A DNA stretch of 64,000 nucleotides, taken from Eucommia ulmoides (taxonomy: Eukaryota; Streptophyta; Magnoliopsida; Garryales; Eucommiaceae). Where the stretch lies: positions 10,678,905 to 10,742,904 of the forward strand of contig CM028335.1 in NCBI GenBank assembly GCA_016647705.1. Reading direction: 5' to 3'. Position 1 is the stretch's first letter. Every line of letters begins with the position of its first letter. The position numbers were made by a program, and so were the translations under genes. Positions 23,836 through 34,560 of the stretch are shown piece after piece. The notes under the pieces are model-generated. The model had not been told where the DNA came from and made no database searches. It saw only the letters and a program-made list of their open reading frames with translations.

Positions 23836-24817
23836 CGTGTCTCCGTCACAAGGCCCTCCTCCAGAATGACCCCAAGATCCTATGAAGAACTCACTCCACC
23901 GTGGTCATCAGGGTGGCCGGCTAAGGTCACCAGCTTGACCATGGATTAGATGACCTTACTGGATGTGCATGGCTAATTTGTCGAGGATGGGGAGTGAGAC
24001 CTCTAAAGGACCATGACTAACTTGGCATCTTGATCAGGAGTAGATACGATCCTCTATGAAGAACTAGACCCTGAGCTATCGCAAAACGAGAAAATGAAGA
24101 ATCTGAAGAGGTTGAATATTAAATAACCATCTTTTGCTAAGAGGACGGGGAAAAGACCTCTAAAAAACTCTCAAGGAACTACAAGTGTGGGAAATAAAGC
24201 ACCCAAACCACTTATTTATAAGTGGAATGGGCCAGAAAAACGAGGTGGTCCCTCGATAAATGCAACGCGCCACACACGAAGTGACACGTGGTGAACTCTT
24301 GTAGGTTTCATGATTCCCCGCACGGAGCTCCACCTAGCGCACCCTTCAAGGAAATCCCATCCACAAGTCCGACACGGGGCTTGAGGTTGGCGCACTAAAA
24401 TCGATCATGGCGCACTACTCGAGATACCAATACGCTGCCTGAGCTTGACGCCCTTCTCGAGACCCCGACACGTTACTTAAGCACGGTGCCATGCTCAAAA
24501 CCCCTATGCGCTGCACAAGAAAGACGTATTGCATAAGGCCCAGTGCTTGGCTCGAGTTTGGCATACCTTCCGGACTTGCATGATGCAGTGATCAATGACG
24601 GCGCTTAGGAAGTCACTAGAGACACCTCGTTGATAGCTAAATGACGTGCAAATTTCTTTGGAACAGTCGAAGCCTCTGGACAACGGTGACGAAAACTCCA
24701 AGTAGAACAAAAAACGTGAGATTTTTGGCCGGCGTCATGGAATTTGGAGCCCATCATGCTACCATGTTGCGTTTGGCCTGCAACGAGCAGAAGGGATACC
24801 CCTTTGAAAGTGACAAG
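23836..24817 (+). other. 3' untranslated region of element 1, first part
   Basis: No gene is seen. Several short words recur with small changes (GCGCACTA, CTCGAGA, GACACG around 24250-24500), giving a loosely repetitive, relatively GC-rich stretch. It is cut by the solo LTR at 24818. Confidence 0.45.
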
Positions 24818-25737
24818 TGTTGAAACAATTGAATTTTAATTTAAATTTTTAGAATAGAAAGTGCCAAATGTGCAATCTCCTTTAACCCTTTTATCCCACA
24901 TTGGTTGGGAGAGGTGAAATTAATGAGGATATCTAGGGGTATGTGAGATACTTGGGGTGTGCCCCAAAGGGTACCCACATTTTGTGGAGGGGAGAGGAGT
25001 TACATCCCTACCGGTTTACCGCGCGCGCCCGCCGCCGTCCGTTTGGTCGAGTCGAGTTGCGCGTGTGATGAGGTGGCACTTATTTATTTTTTAGAAAAAT
25101 ATTTTTTTTAAAAACAGTTTATTTAAAAAAAAAAAAAAAAGAACCGTTTGAATAATAAAAAAAAAACCTTTGAATAGTTAGAATAAAAAAAAACGTTTTC
25201 ATTTATTTTAAAACGTTTTAAAAAACTGTTAACGTTTTTTTTTAAATTAAACGTTTTTATTAATTTCGGTTTTAATTTTTTAAACGGTTTTTTTTTTTTT
25301 TTTCCTCCTATAAATACAAGTTTTTTCCTCAATTTTTAAAAAAACGAAAAACAATGTGTTCTGCTTCTGTTTCTGAACTGTTTCTGTTTCTATTCTGAAC
25401 TGTTCTAAAACAATTTCGGTTTCCATTGTTTTGTTCTTCCGGAATTGTTCTGATCTGTTCTGGTACTGTTTCTTCAGTTCGATTTTGGTTTTCGAGCAGT
25501 TTGTTCGTTTTGCGAACAGTGTGTGGGGGTGTTTGGTTTTTGGGACTTCTACAGTGCAAAGAACGTCATAGACAGAGAAGAATTCTGGGTTGTTTTATCC
25601 TGGAGACGACGGGGCTGATACACTGCTTGCACGTTCTTGGGCAGAGCCACGAAACGTCTTAAAGAGAGCGACCTAGTCCGCGACTCATCTCAAGAAATTT
25701 TGGTAAACTCGTTCTTTATTTATTTTCTGCAACAACA
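24818..25737 (+). mobile_element. Solo LTR, 920 bp, TSD ACAAG
   Basis: Begins TGTTGAAACAATTG at 24818, ends TTCTGCAACAACA at 25737, and is flanked by ACAAG on both sides (24813-24817 and 25738-25742). It contains CCCACATTGGTTGGGAGAGG, a phrase frequent in plant LTRs, and a TATA box CCTATAAATAC (25308-25318). No PBS, coding region or second LTR follows. The best reading is a solo LTR left by recombination between two LTRs; the style resembles Ty1/copia LTRs but the family is not certain. Confidence 0.82.
25308..25318 (+). promoter_or_regulatory. TATA box in the solo LTR
   Basis: CCTATAAATAC, followed about 50 bp later by a pyrimidine/CTG-rich leader. This is the position expected for an LTR promoter (U3/R border). 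Confidence 0.55.
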
Positions 25738-25742
25738 ACAAG

Positions 25743-26654
25743 CACAGGGACGGGACCTCAGGTCGGTGGCAACCCAAGCGCCAAACAAAGGGACCCCTTG
25801 GCCGGCAAACAAAAACCACGTCGCCACATAGAGCCACACTGAGTGAAAGTGCCAAACAAGCGAAAACGACAATGGCTGAAGAGCCAACGGGACTGGCGAT
25901 ACCTTGGTTAGTGAATACAAAACTCTGGTTGGCATTTATGGGGAAGGGCGCCCATCGCACTGTCGTGTCTCTTTCGGTTGATAGCGAGCAGTTGGGTACC
26001 TTTAACAAAAAAGTCGATTTCAACAAATAGTGTCTTCTGACTGGCGAAGACATGAATGAAGAACGATAGGTGAGTCTTCAAGCCGATATGGCAGAAAGAA
26101 ACGCTTATCGTATCGTGCTACCGTACTACTTCTGGCCAGTAGTGGGTGGGTGAGGAATCTTGACAAAGTGCTGAGCAGGGCTACAGGTAAGTTTTCTGCC
26201 AGCAGCAGCAGCAGACTCATCGGGTATGATGCCGACAACGTTTCTGGACGGCGAACGTCTGGGTGATATCAATAAGAAGGCCGAAAAGGCCATAAGAACC
26301 TTCATCACTTCTCCTATCATCAGAGCCCTGGTCGGCGATACCAAATTATAAACCGGGAACGCTGTGAAGGGCGATAGCGTCATCTCTCGCCGTCGGGGGC
26401 TCTAACTGATAGTGTTGCTGCGTTTCTTTCCAAAAGACACCGAACAAGGGATTAGCTTTGGATCTCTGGTCGGCGATAGCAAAATGACCGCCCAGCGAGC
26501 CATCGCGTTTATCTTGGCTGGAGGCGATAGTAGAGGTTATCCCTGAAAAAATGTCAAAGTAAGGGCGGAGGGATTTCTTTGGACGCTATAGACGAAATGA
26601 GTACTCGTCGCCCTAGGTATTATCTCCGGTCGAAAAGGTTTGTAGGGTGACCCT
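25743..26654 (+). other. 3' untranslated region of element 1, second part
   Basis: No recognisable protein. The phrases GGCGATA, CTGGTCGGCGATA and GAAGGGCGATAG recur, giving an imperfect dispersed repeat at 25900-26540, and a short (CAG)n run is near 26198-26216. It leads into the 3' LTR. Confidence 0.45.
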
Positions 26655-27131
26655 ATCTCCAAAGCGTCATCTAGAAAACACGAGCTACATGTACATCTCC
26701 CATCTCCTCTCCTGGTCTCTAGGCAGCAATTCTCGGACTTAGTTATTTTCCTCTATTTGAGCAAGCCTTCTCAAGTAAATTGGATCGAACTCATGCGCCT
26801 TCACAATGGGCTACTAAGCCCAAGTCCATAGGGTTATCTCCTCAAGCATTTCATTATGGGTTAAGCACATGGTTTTGACTAAATACCAAGGCAACCCAAT
26901 GCCCAAAGATAATGCTCATCATTCTTATTGAAACAATTGTGTAGCCTTTTTTCCTCGAACTCTTACTCTCACGCTGGAGGGGCTTCGTCGGGTACACACC
27001 TGGCGGGTCCTTGTGTAGGTACCTACTTTCTGGACATTGGTTCTCTGGATCTCAGCTAGGCGTTTGAAAAACACTTAAAAATTATGGATCTCCAATTCTC
27101 TAAGACTCAAAACTCCACCTCATCACTCCTA
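26655..27131 (+). repeat. 3' LTR of element 1, truncated, TATA region deleted
   Basis: Matches the 5' LTR through AAATTGGATCGAACTCATG, CCATAGGGTTATCTCCTCAA and GGTACCTACTTTCTGGA. About 60 bases holding the TATA box of the 5' LTR are absent near 26882-26887. Similarity stops at CATCACTCC (27131), about 85 bp before the expected LTR end. Confidence 0.75.
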
Positions 27132-27500
27132 TGACCTCATCCAGCAGTGGCAATCGTTTTAACTTTATAACAATAATTTTTAACAAATGGTATATACTTT
27201 AGTCCTTGATTTTTAAATTCAATTGGTGCCAATATTTTGTTATATTGACTCAAGCATAAAAGTAGCTAAACGAAATTTAATTCAAATTGGGGTTGTTCCA
27301 GATATTTATTGGTCTTCGGTAGCCATCCTGGAAGACTAGTGATACCTTCAATTCTCAATTTGATTGTTCAGTCAGAGATGTTACCTTCCTGTTGTTAATG
27401 GCGAACTATTTTATACTCAATTCCTTGAGACCTAGGAAACAAATCCTCTATCCAAAATTTCTCTAAAATTATTTGTTTCATCAACTACTCTTATTGCTTT
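27132..27500. other. Unassigned spacer between elements 1 and 2
   Basis: No recognised gene or repeat. It does not continue the resistance-gene remnant found beyond the right end of element 2, so the original target of element 2 cannot be reconstructed from this side. Confidence 0.4.
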
Positions 27501-28560
27501 TGATGAGTGTAAAAATGGTCACTCCAACACAATCAATAGAAGACCGTCATGTGTCCACAACTCTCCATCAAGATCAACTCATACCAAAAGATTAAGTGTG
27601 AAGATTGCACCGGATAGACGAACATTTCCATCCATGCCAGTCATCCCAAAGGTCTTAGTACTCTCCAGGAAGAGCAGGAAATCGCCATTGGGATGAGGAA
27701 ACATTCCCCATCTCGGCATTCTCCACAGCGGCATTGCCCATCTCGAAAATCAACTTTGTAACCTCCTCAACAAAACCCTCATTCTTGTCTTTTCCTATCC
27801 GAGAAGGGCAGGGCAAAAAACTCCGCACAACTCCCGCTTCCCGTCTCTATCTATCTAGGAAGGACAAGAATCAAATTCCTTATCTCGGCTACAGTAGGAA
27901 AGTGCTTATCTCTAATTATGGGTTGGCTCACTTCCCCAACCATAAATATCTATAAATATATCTAAAACTCTTCTTCCCTGGCTGACACAAGGTGTTTTTA
28001 TGCCCTTTCCTCATTGGCTAAAAAGCCCATGGACGACCTGAAGATGCTCCTTGGCACCTTCTCATTGGCTACATGCTGAGATGGGACACTAATGTGACAT
28101 TAAGGGGACACTAACCCATACTTAAGCCCTTAATCTAATCATCTCCATGTCTATATAAATAAGGGCATAACAATACCCAAAGGTAGATGAATTTTGTTCC
28201 CTTTTCTTGGTAGCTTATCTATAAATTTTTCCTCTGTACACTGATTCTCACACCGGAGGGGATGCGTCGAGACCATCCCGGCAAGCCCTTTGTGTAAGTA
28301 ACCAGATGCTTCCCATCTTAGTTTTGCTTTATCTCAAGCTTCGATTTATCTCTTATCGGATCACAAAAGGTTCTAGCTCTTTTCTTTTCGACCTAGAAGG
28401 CTTTTGGGCCCGTTTCAATTCAAGCCCATCATTTCTATTCCAGAGACTTCTCCAAGGATAAGAAGCTCCACGGATTGAAGATCTCAATTCCAGACTTCTC
28501 CACCTCCACCAGCGTTGACCGGACTATGCCGTTGAGGTCGTCCAAAATCTGACATCAACA
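27501..28560 (+). repeat. 5' LTR of element 2
   Basis: 1060 bp, TG...CA ends, with a TATA box CTATATAAATAA at 28151-28162. It is about 120 bp longer than the 3' LTR because of a segment around 28320-28440 absent from the other copy. Conserved words shared by both include GTCACTCCAAC, CTCTCCATCAAG and GAATTTTG with TCCCT. Confidence 0.9.
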
Positions 28561-28580
28561 GTTTGGTGCCGTCTATGAGA
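28561..28580 (+). promoter_or_regulatory. Primer-binding-site junction of element 2
   Basis: GTTTGGTGCCGTCTATGAGA follows the LTR end directly. It retains most of the TTGGCGCCGTCTGTGGGAA phrase of Tat elements. Confidence 0.7.
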
Positions 28581-28684
28581 ATCGCTACTAAAAGTCTTTT
28601 TCTAATCATCTGCTCCTATCTCAGCTAGAGGTTAGATGATTACAATGTCTAGTTAGACTGTGCAACGAAGAGACTTGAATAACA

Positions 28685-30000
28685 CGATGGATAGTAACCT
28701 GGCTAGAGAAATGTTAAGAATCCCCAAGCTAGATGCATGGACTATAGTCCCCATCTCGGAAGAAGAAAGAAACGTACTCCCCACCAACTAGGTAGGCCCA
28801 TCGGCTCCGCCTGCAGGATTCTATGTTGGACCAGTTACCGAAGCTGCAGATACAGTATGAATTGATAATTTGGAACGACAGATATGCTAGTTTCAATCTT
28901 GTCTTGAAACCATCCTCTCTCGCCTATCATCGGCCCTGGATCAGTAGGGACCGATTCTCTTGAATACAGGGGAAGAGGAACACCACCTGCCATCGGCCAC
29001 ATACCAGAGAGGACCAGTTCTCCGGTATGCAGGGGTGAGGATCATTACTAAGGATCAGACCGTGTCATCTATTCCGAAGGACACGTGTCAAGAGAACAAT
29101 CTCATCCGCACGATCGACCAATGAGAAAGGGGGATATGGCCCCACTGGCCATTTTCGATTCCCCATCTTTACCCTATCGGGCTCGCCAGATCGAGGATTA
29201 CCGTGACCACCATCTAGGAAGAACCTTTAGTAATGTCACATGTGTTGATCGTAGAGTTCGCCGTGCTCGGGAGGTTAACTTTCACTTCTCTCCCACTGAG
29301 AGACAGGGGTCAAGAGTGGCCACTAGCCATGTTGTAGCACCACCCATGGGAGAAGATGCATCATAAGATCTCCCTTTGTCGATGATATTGTGCTTGAGGT
29401 GGTTCCGTTCAGGTTCCCTAGCCCGCAAATAACTCCATACGACGGGACAACTGATCCCGTTGATCACCTCTCTATTTTTGTTGCTTTAATAGACATGCAT
29501 ATAGATTCTGTGGTGGTAAGATGTAAGTCATTTCCTCTCACACCTACTGGAATGGATAGCACTTGGTTCTGATATTTGGCTCCAGCCTCGGTCTCATCAT
29601 TCACTCAACTGGAACAACTCTGCTTGGCCTGGTTCGACTGTTCATAAAGAAGGCCCAAAATAACGACCTACTGTCTTGCCCTCCAGTAGGAAATAACGGA
29701 AACCTTGGGTGATTTTGTTACCATATTCCATAAGGAAAGTTTGAGCTGTGGGGGCATTCCAGACGTTGTGGCCCTAAATGGTTTTATCGATAAGCTGAGG
29801 CATCAAAGACTATCTTATGATTGTGCTCCCGGTCCTCACCGAACCTAGCTGCTGCCTTGGCTAGAGGTACAAGCTTCTATGAAACAGACCTTAGAGATTT
29901 TGTAAAGCAAGAATGAGAAGGGACTCAGAAGAGAAAGGGCTGAGCAGAAGAAGGGTCAAGTAGAGCGTAGGGATAGCGAATGTTGTAGGCTGAAGGGCAG
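28685..30000 (+). pseudogene. gag remnant of element 2
   Basis: The N-terminal piece at 29085-29366 is followed by the core from about 29390: VPFRFPSPQITPYDGTTDPV, CKSFPLTPTGMDSTWF, LAPASVSSFTQLEQLCLAWF and VVALNGFIDKLRHQRLSYD. Stops follow STWF and several later codons, and there are frame changes. The wording parallels element 1's gag (13284-13967), showing shared ancestry. Confidence 0.82.
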
Positions 30001-30049
30001 TTAGGACCCCTTCCCGGGGATCGGAGGCATCCTCCACCCCCAGGGCCTC

Positions 30050-30522
30050 GCCCATTTATGATGTCCCTAATTGAATCCATAGAAACAATTTTTGCTGAAA
30101 ATTCTAGAAGATAATTCTTCTCGCCAGCTCCTCCCCCGAGAGGAAAACCTATGGAGAAATTCGTTTCCAAGTATTACGAGTTCCACTGTAACCGAGGTCA
30201 CTCAACGGACGAGTACTTCCATCTCCAAGAAGAGATTGAGACCCTTATAAAAAGGGGGTCTTTTAGTCATTACGTTTGCAAAGAAAATGCAGGCTCCAGG
30301 GAGAGCAATCGCTGAGATGAGCGCATGGATCAACCGAGAAGAGAAAATCGTGGCCGACCCCCACTGAGAAGAGAAGTTGGAGAATATGATGATGAGATTC
30401 ATATAGATGGTAAAATAAATGTGAGAGACGACAGCCTCGGCCTCGGAGGGGAGAATACCTTTTCCCGAAGAGGCAAGAGTGTAAAGCGAAGAAAAAAGCC
30501 GACGAGGTTGTGTACGAGGTGA
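30050..30522 (+). pseudogene. Nucleocapsid-like region of element 2
   Basis: MEKFVSKYYEFHCNRGHSTDEYF corresponds to the usual YCxFH...GHxTEDC knuckle, with both flanking Cys positions changed to Tyr while the Gly-His pair is retained. EEIETLIKRGSFSHYVCKEN follows. A stop (TGA, about 30313) precedes a basic stretch (DQPRRENRGRPPLRREVGEY). RNA binding by this copy would be lost. Confidence 0.72.
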
Positions 30523-31036
30523 GCACAATTGATGCTGCCTCGAACAACGTCATCTCTTTTAGTGAAGCTGACCTCCAAGGGATTTATTCCTCTTACGATG
30601 ATGCTCTGATAATTTCGGCCCTAATCAACCACTACAAAGTGGGGTAGATTCTGATTAACGGAGGAAGCTCCGCGGATATCGTTTTTAAATAGGCATTCGA
30701 CAAAGTGAACGTGAGTTCAAGCTCCGTAAGACCCACGACTTCCCCCCTTGTCGGATTTGGTGGGGACGTGGTAAATTCCATTGGTTGGATCTTCTTTCCC
30801 GTTATGATTGGCGCTGCACCTACTTTGGCCATGGTTTGGGTCAAATTCCTCATCGTGGACCGACCTTCTTTTTACAATGCAATCATTGGGTGACCCACTT
30901 TAGCAGCGTTAATGGCCGTGTCCTCCCTCTACCATCAATCAATGAAATTTCCTATAGAAAGAGGGGTGGAGGAGGTAAGGGGAGACCAGGATGCTGCTAG
31001 AACTTGCGCTAGAAGGGCACTCAAGAAGAAGAAATA
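30523..31036 (+). pseudogene. Aspartic protease remnant and linker of element 2
   Basis: ADLQGIYSSYDDALIIS leads to a protease core reading ILINGGSSADIVF, where the family has ILIDGGSSADI, so the catalytic Asp is Asn in this copy. A stop lies just before it (TAG, about 30645) and another after IVFK. The linker VDRPSFYNAIIG, a stop, then MKFPIERGVEEVRGDQDAAR completes the region. Retroviral-type proteases process Gag-Pol; this one cannot. Confidence 0.78.
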
Positions 31037-31076
31037 ATAATTAATAGCCAGGATCGGGAACAACGAGGTTGAGCTT

Positions 31077-31987
31077 ATGACCCTATCTGATCCCGGAGCT
31101 GTGCCGATCGACGACCCCCGAGATGAGGAACCCCACCTACGACCCCATAAAGACTTGTTAGAAGTATCTATTTATCCTACTATTGAGGGGAGAACTATCC
31201 GTATCGGTGCCAAGCTCAACACGGCCCAGCAGGAAGAATTAATCGATCTCCTCAAAAGAAATTATGATGTGTCTGTTTGGTCCCACAACGAGCTTCCTGG
31301 GATTGATCCGAGCGTATCCACGCACAATTTCCATGTTGAACCTCACCATCTCCCTATGAGGCAAAAACGTAGGAAATTCCACCCAGAGCGTCAAAAGCTC
31401 ATTAAGCAAGAAACGAATAAGTTAGTGAAATCTATCGTGGTGGAAGAGGTGGAATTTCTCGATTGGCTCTCTAATGTCGTCCTCGCACCCAAGACTGGAA
31501 ACAAATGACATATCTACGTGGACTTCAAATACCTTAATGAGGCGTGTCCTAAGGATTTTTTCCCTTTGCTGTGAATAGACTTGGTCATAGACGCTACGGC
31601 GAGGCACGAACGCTTGAGTTTCCTGGATGCTTACGTAGGGTACAATCAAATCCCCATGTTTCCCCTCGATAAGGAAAAGATCTTGTTCATCATGAACAAA
31701 GGCACCTACTGTTATAAGGTTATGCCTTCGACTTCCGCAATGCCGGGGCCACCCATTAAAGACTCGTGAATAAGATGTTTAAGGAAACGATTGGCTCGAC
31801 GATGGAAGTATACATTGATGATATGCTCATAAAGAGAACCAAGGCACATGATCAAATCGGCCATCTCCAAAATTGTTTCAACAAGCTTTGAACCTATTGT
31901 ATGAAGGTAAACCCCACCAAGTGCATCGGCGAAGTTTCGGCAGGAAAGTTCCTGGGCTACATGGTTTCCCAGAGGGGCATTGACGCT
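31077..31987 (+). pseudogene. Reverse transcriptase of element 2, before the nested LTR
   Basis: The longest intact piece (31077-31508, 143 codons) covers the N-terminal fingers: LLKRNYDVSVWSHNELPGID, FHVEPHHLPMRQKRRKF and FLDWLSNVVLAPKTGNK. After a stop come DFKYLNEACPKDFFPLL, FLDAYVGYNQIPMFPLDKEK and GTYCYKVM. YIDDMLIKR, with both catalytic Asps, is at about 31810. The thumb continues KVNPTKCIGEVSAGKFLGYM and SQRGIDA, where it is cut by the LTR at 31988. Confidence 0.85.
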
Positions 31988-33426
31988 TGATAGGTGTAAT
32001 TTACCTATCTATTTTCAAATCAAACCTGTTAGTTTTCAAGTACGTTTATTACATTTTATTACGCTTTAATACGCTTTAATGTATTTTTGTATAAATTAGG
32101 TGTGTGGGGGTGAAAAGGCATAAAAACGGATCATAAATGATCAAATCGGATCAAGAACGGTGGAAGAATGATAGAAAAACAAGCATAAGAGAAAAATTCA
32201 GAACTACAGCCCACCGCTACGGTGACCAGACCTCCGTCGCGGCGGTCAAAATGTAGAGTAGGCCTTAAACTTGCTTATAACCCACTGCCGCAACGGTGAG
32301 ATCCACCACCGCAGCGGTGAAACAACAGAAAGGTCTCTAATCTCACCATCGTGTCCACTGCCGAGGCCGTGACCCAGCCAACATACTCACCGTTGCGGCG
32401 ATCACTCTGCACAGCGGTTAGATTTTTATTTAGATATTTTGATCCCCTATATCTTCTTATCTCCTCTTTTCCGGCCAAGGGATAGCCCATTAGAGACCCC
32501 TTAGGGTTCTTAATATTTTGAGAGTGTTTTGGAGAGTGCTCAACCAAATCCAAAGGAGAAGAACACGTTGCGAAGAAGGAGTAGCGATCGTTGAACGATT
32601 TTAGCAGCAAACCTTCGGACTACGGCTAAGTTCTTCCGTTTCTCTCTTTATTTTCTTAATTGTGGTAGGTTGTTGAGCATGTTTAGCTCAGTTTTCATTG
32701 TATAAATGGTTATGGCCATGAGCTAAACGGATTTTGTCTAGGGATTAATATATTTTATGAAATCATTGTTTGTTTGAGTTGTGTTTCATTAATAGTTGTT
32801 CTTCGCTATTTCGATTGTGTTTATCGGTTTTATCATGATTATATGCTTGTTTAAGATATAGTGAGAAATTGGAGCTTGACACTCAGGAGAGGTAACTCCG
32901 AATTCGAACTAGGGTAAACACAATGCGACGATCTAATAACCCGGGAGGGAGTTAGAAAGTGTGCAATCAATGATGTTGGAGCGAGACTGATGTGACCTAG
33001 TGTCGTTAATATGTTGAGGGGGACTTATTCGCTGACATGAAGTCACTTATTCACTCATCTTACACTTGGAAGAGGTGGCGAGTGAGTTTACGATACAAAG
33101 ATTATCGGATAGGTTGAACGCCGTTATTGTAAACTAAACGAGATCAAACACATTTTTGTAAACAAAGTTAATCCCTAGATAATCTTTTCCCCTAAACATC
33201 TCAATATAGTATTATAGTTAATTAGTTTAATTAACTTAGTCTTGGTATTAATTAATTATAAACTCAATTTATGTCGCCTAAATAAAGTTAGGTTATGACA
33301 ATCGCAGTACTCGATAATAATCTCAACCAATCCCTGTGGATATGAAAACCCCTACTTCTTCCCATCCATACTAAAACTTGACCCGTACACTTACGGTGAA
33401 AATGGTGATGTAATATTCTGCCACCA
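31988..33426 (+). mobile_element. Athila-like solo LTR nested in the pol gene of element 2
   Basis: The pol reading GIDA|NPNK is split by 1439 bp that begin TGATAGGTG and end CTGCCACCA. The candidate duplication is ACGCT (31983-31987) versus ATGCC (33427-33431): the same length with two C/T-type differences, as expected after CpG decay. Internal phrases GAGCTAAAC with GTCTAGGGATTAA, TCGGATAGG and CCAATCCCTGTGGAT are typical of Athila-group LTRs. No coding region is present. The middle (32200-32430) has a GC-rich run of CCGC and GCGGTGA words. Confidence 0.75.
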
Positions 33427-34183
33427 ATGCCAATCCAAATAAAACCAGCGCCATTCTCAAAATGGTCTCTCCACAGACAAAGAAAGAAATTCAAATGCTT
33501 ATGGGGAGGCTGGCCACCTTGAACCGTTTCATTTCATGTTCCTCGAAAAAATTCCTCATCTTCTTCAAAGTTTTGCAGGGCATTAAAGCATTCGAGTGGA
33601 CAACAGAATGTGGGGTCGCTTTCCAAGAGCTCAAAACCTACATCTCATCAACGCCACTACTGAGCACCCCCAGAGAAAGAGAAGAATTGTTCATGTACAT
33701 CGCTACCTCAAGTACAGCAGTTAGCGCAACCCTTATCCAAAAAGAGGACTGGATTCAAATGTCGTATACTACGCAAGTCGAGTGTTGACTGATGCTGAGA
33801 CGAGATATCAACGATTTGAGAAGTTGGCTTACGCTCTTCTCATCACATCAAGAAATTTGGGGCAATATTTCCAGGATTATGTGATCGTCGTCGTTACTAA
33901 TCAACCCTTGTGACAAGTCCTCCACTCGCCTAATGTTCCTGGTTGGCTTATGAAGTACAACCTTGAGCTTGGCCAATTCCAAATTGATTACCAGCCTAGG
34001 ACAGCTATCAAAGGGCAGGTCCTAGCCGACTATATTGCTGAGATGACCTTCCCAGAAGAACCCATCCCGGATAACCATGGCCCTACCTTACAAGAGGCTC
34101 ATCTCGGCCCGACAGAGACGCCGGTCCCGGAAGGGGCACCTTCCCATCTCGGAACAAGTAATAATCTCGATCCAGACAAATAA
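33427..34183 (+). pseudogene. RT connection and RNase H of element 2, after the nested LTR
   Basis: NPNKTSAILKM, then LMGRLATLNRFISCSSKKFL and FFKVLQGIKAFEWTTEC continue the interrupted frame at 33427-33788. RNase H text follows: ASRVLTDAETRYQRFEKLAY, LGQYFQDYVIVVVTNQPL and, at 33950-34183, YNLELGQFQIDYQPRTAIKG with the linker VLADYIAEMT. A frameshift near 33780 and a stop after NQPL (TGA) disable it. Confidence 0.82.
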
Positions 34184-34560
34184 CCATTTTTTACGGATGG
34201 TTCCTCCAACATGGGGGTGTAGGGGGCTGAAATGGTCCTGATAGCCCCGGAATGAGAAACAATTGAATATGCACTCTGATTAGGGTTCAAATCCACCAAC
34301 AACGAAGTGGAGTATGAAGCCCTGCTCGCCGGACACAGGTTAGCAAGAGAATTTAGCACAAAAAATCTACAAGTCTTTTGTGATTCACAACTTGTTGTAA
34401 ACTAATTAAATGGTGAATATGTGACTAAGGATCCAAGTATGACCACTTACATTGGGAGGACAAAGGCACTTATGGAAAATTTTGAAAATATCCAAGTACG
34501 TCAAATCCCCTAAAAAGAGAATCGACACGCTGATGCTTTAGCTAACCTGGCCTCCACTAT
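34184..34560 (+). pseudogene. Second (archaeal-type) RNase H of element 2
   Basis: FFTDGSSNMGV with the catalytic Asp, then [28 protein letters not shown] with the catalytic Glu, and [12 protein letters not shown], each interrupted by stops (TAG at about 34219, TGA at about 34253). Its position between RNase H and integrase marks the element as Tat. Confidence 0.84.

Larger units (their letters stand above)
11812..27131 (+). mobile_element. Tat-lineage Ty3/gypsy retrotransposon, element 1 (old, nested insertions)
   Basis: Two related LTR pieces (11812-12420 and about 26655-27131) bracket gag, reverse transcriptase, RNase H, a second RNase H and integrase in Ty3/gypsy order on the plus strand, followed by an antisense ORF region. 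The second (archaeal-type) RNase H between RNase H and integrase, and an extra ORF 3' of pol, are hallmarks of the Tat clade. Every coding domain carries stops or frameshifts, the protease is missing, the 5' LTR lacks its start and the 3' LTR lacks its end. Two further LTR-type insertions (17061-20134 and 24818-25737) sit inside it. No target duplication can be read because both ends are lost. Confidence 0.85.
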
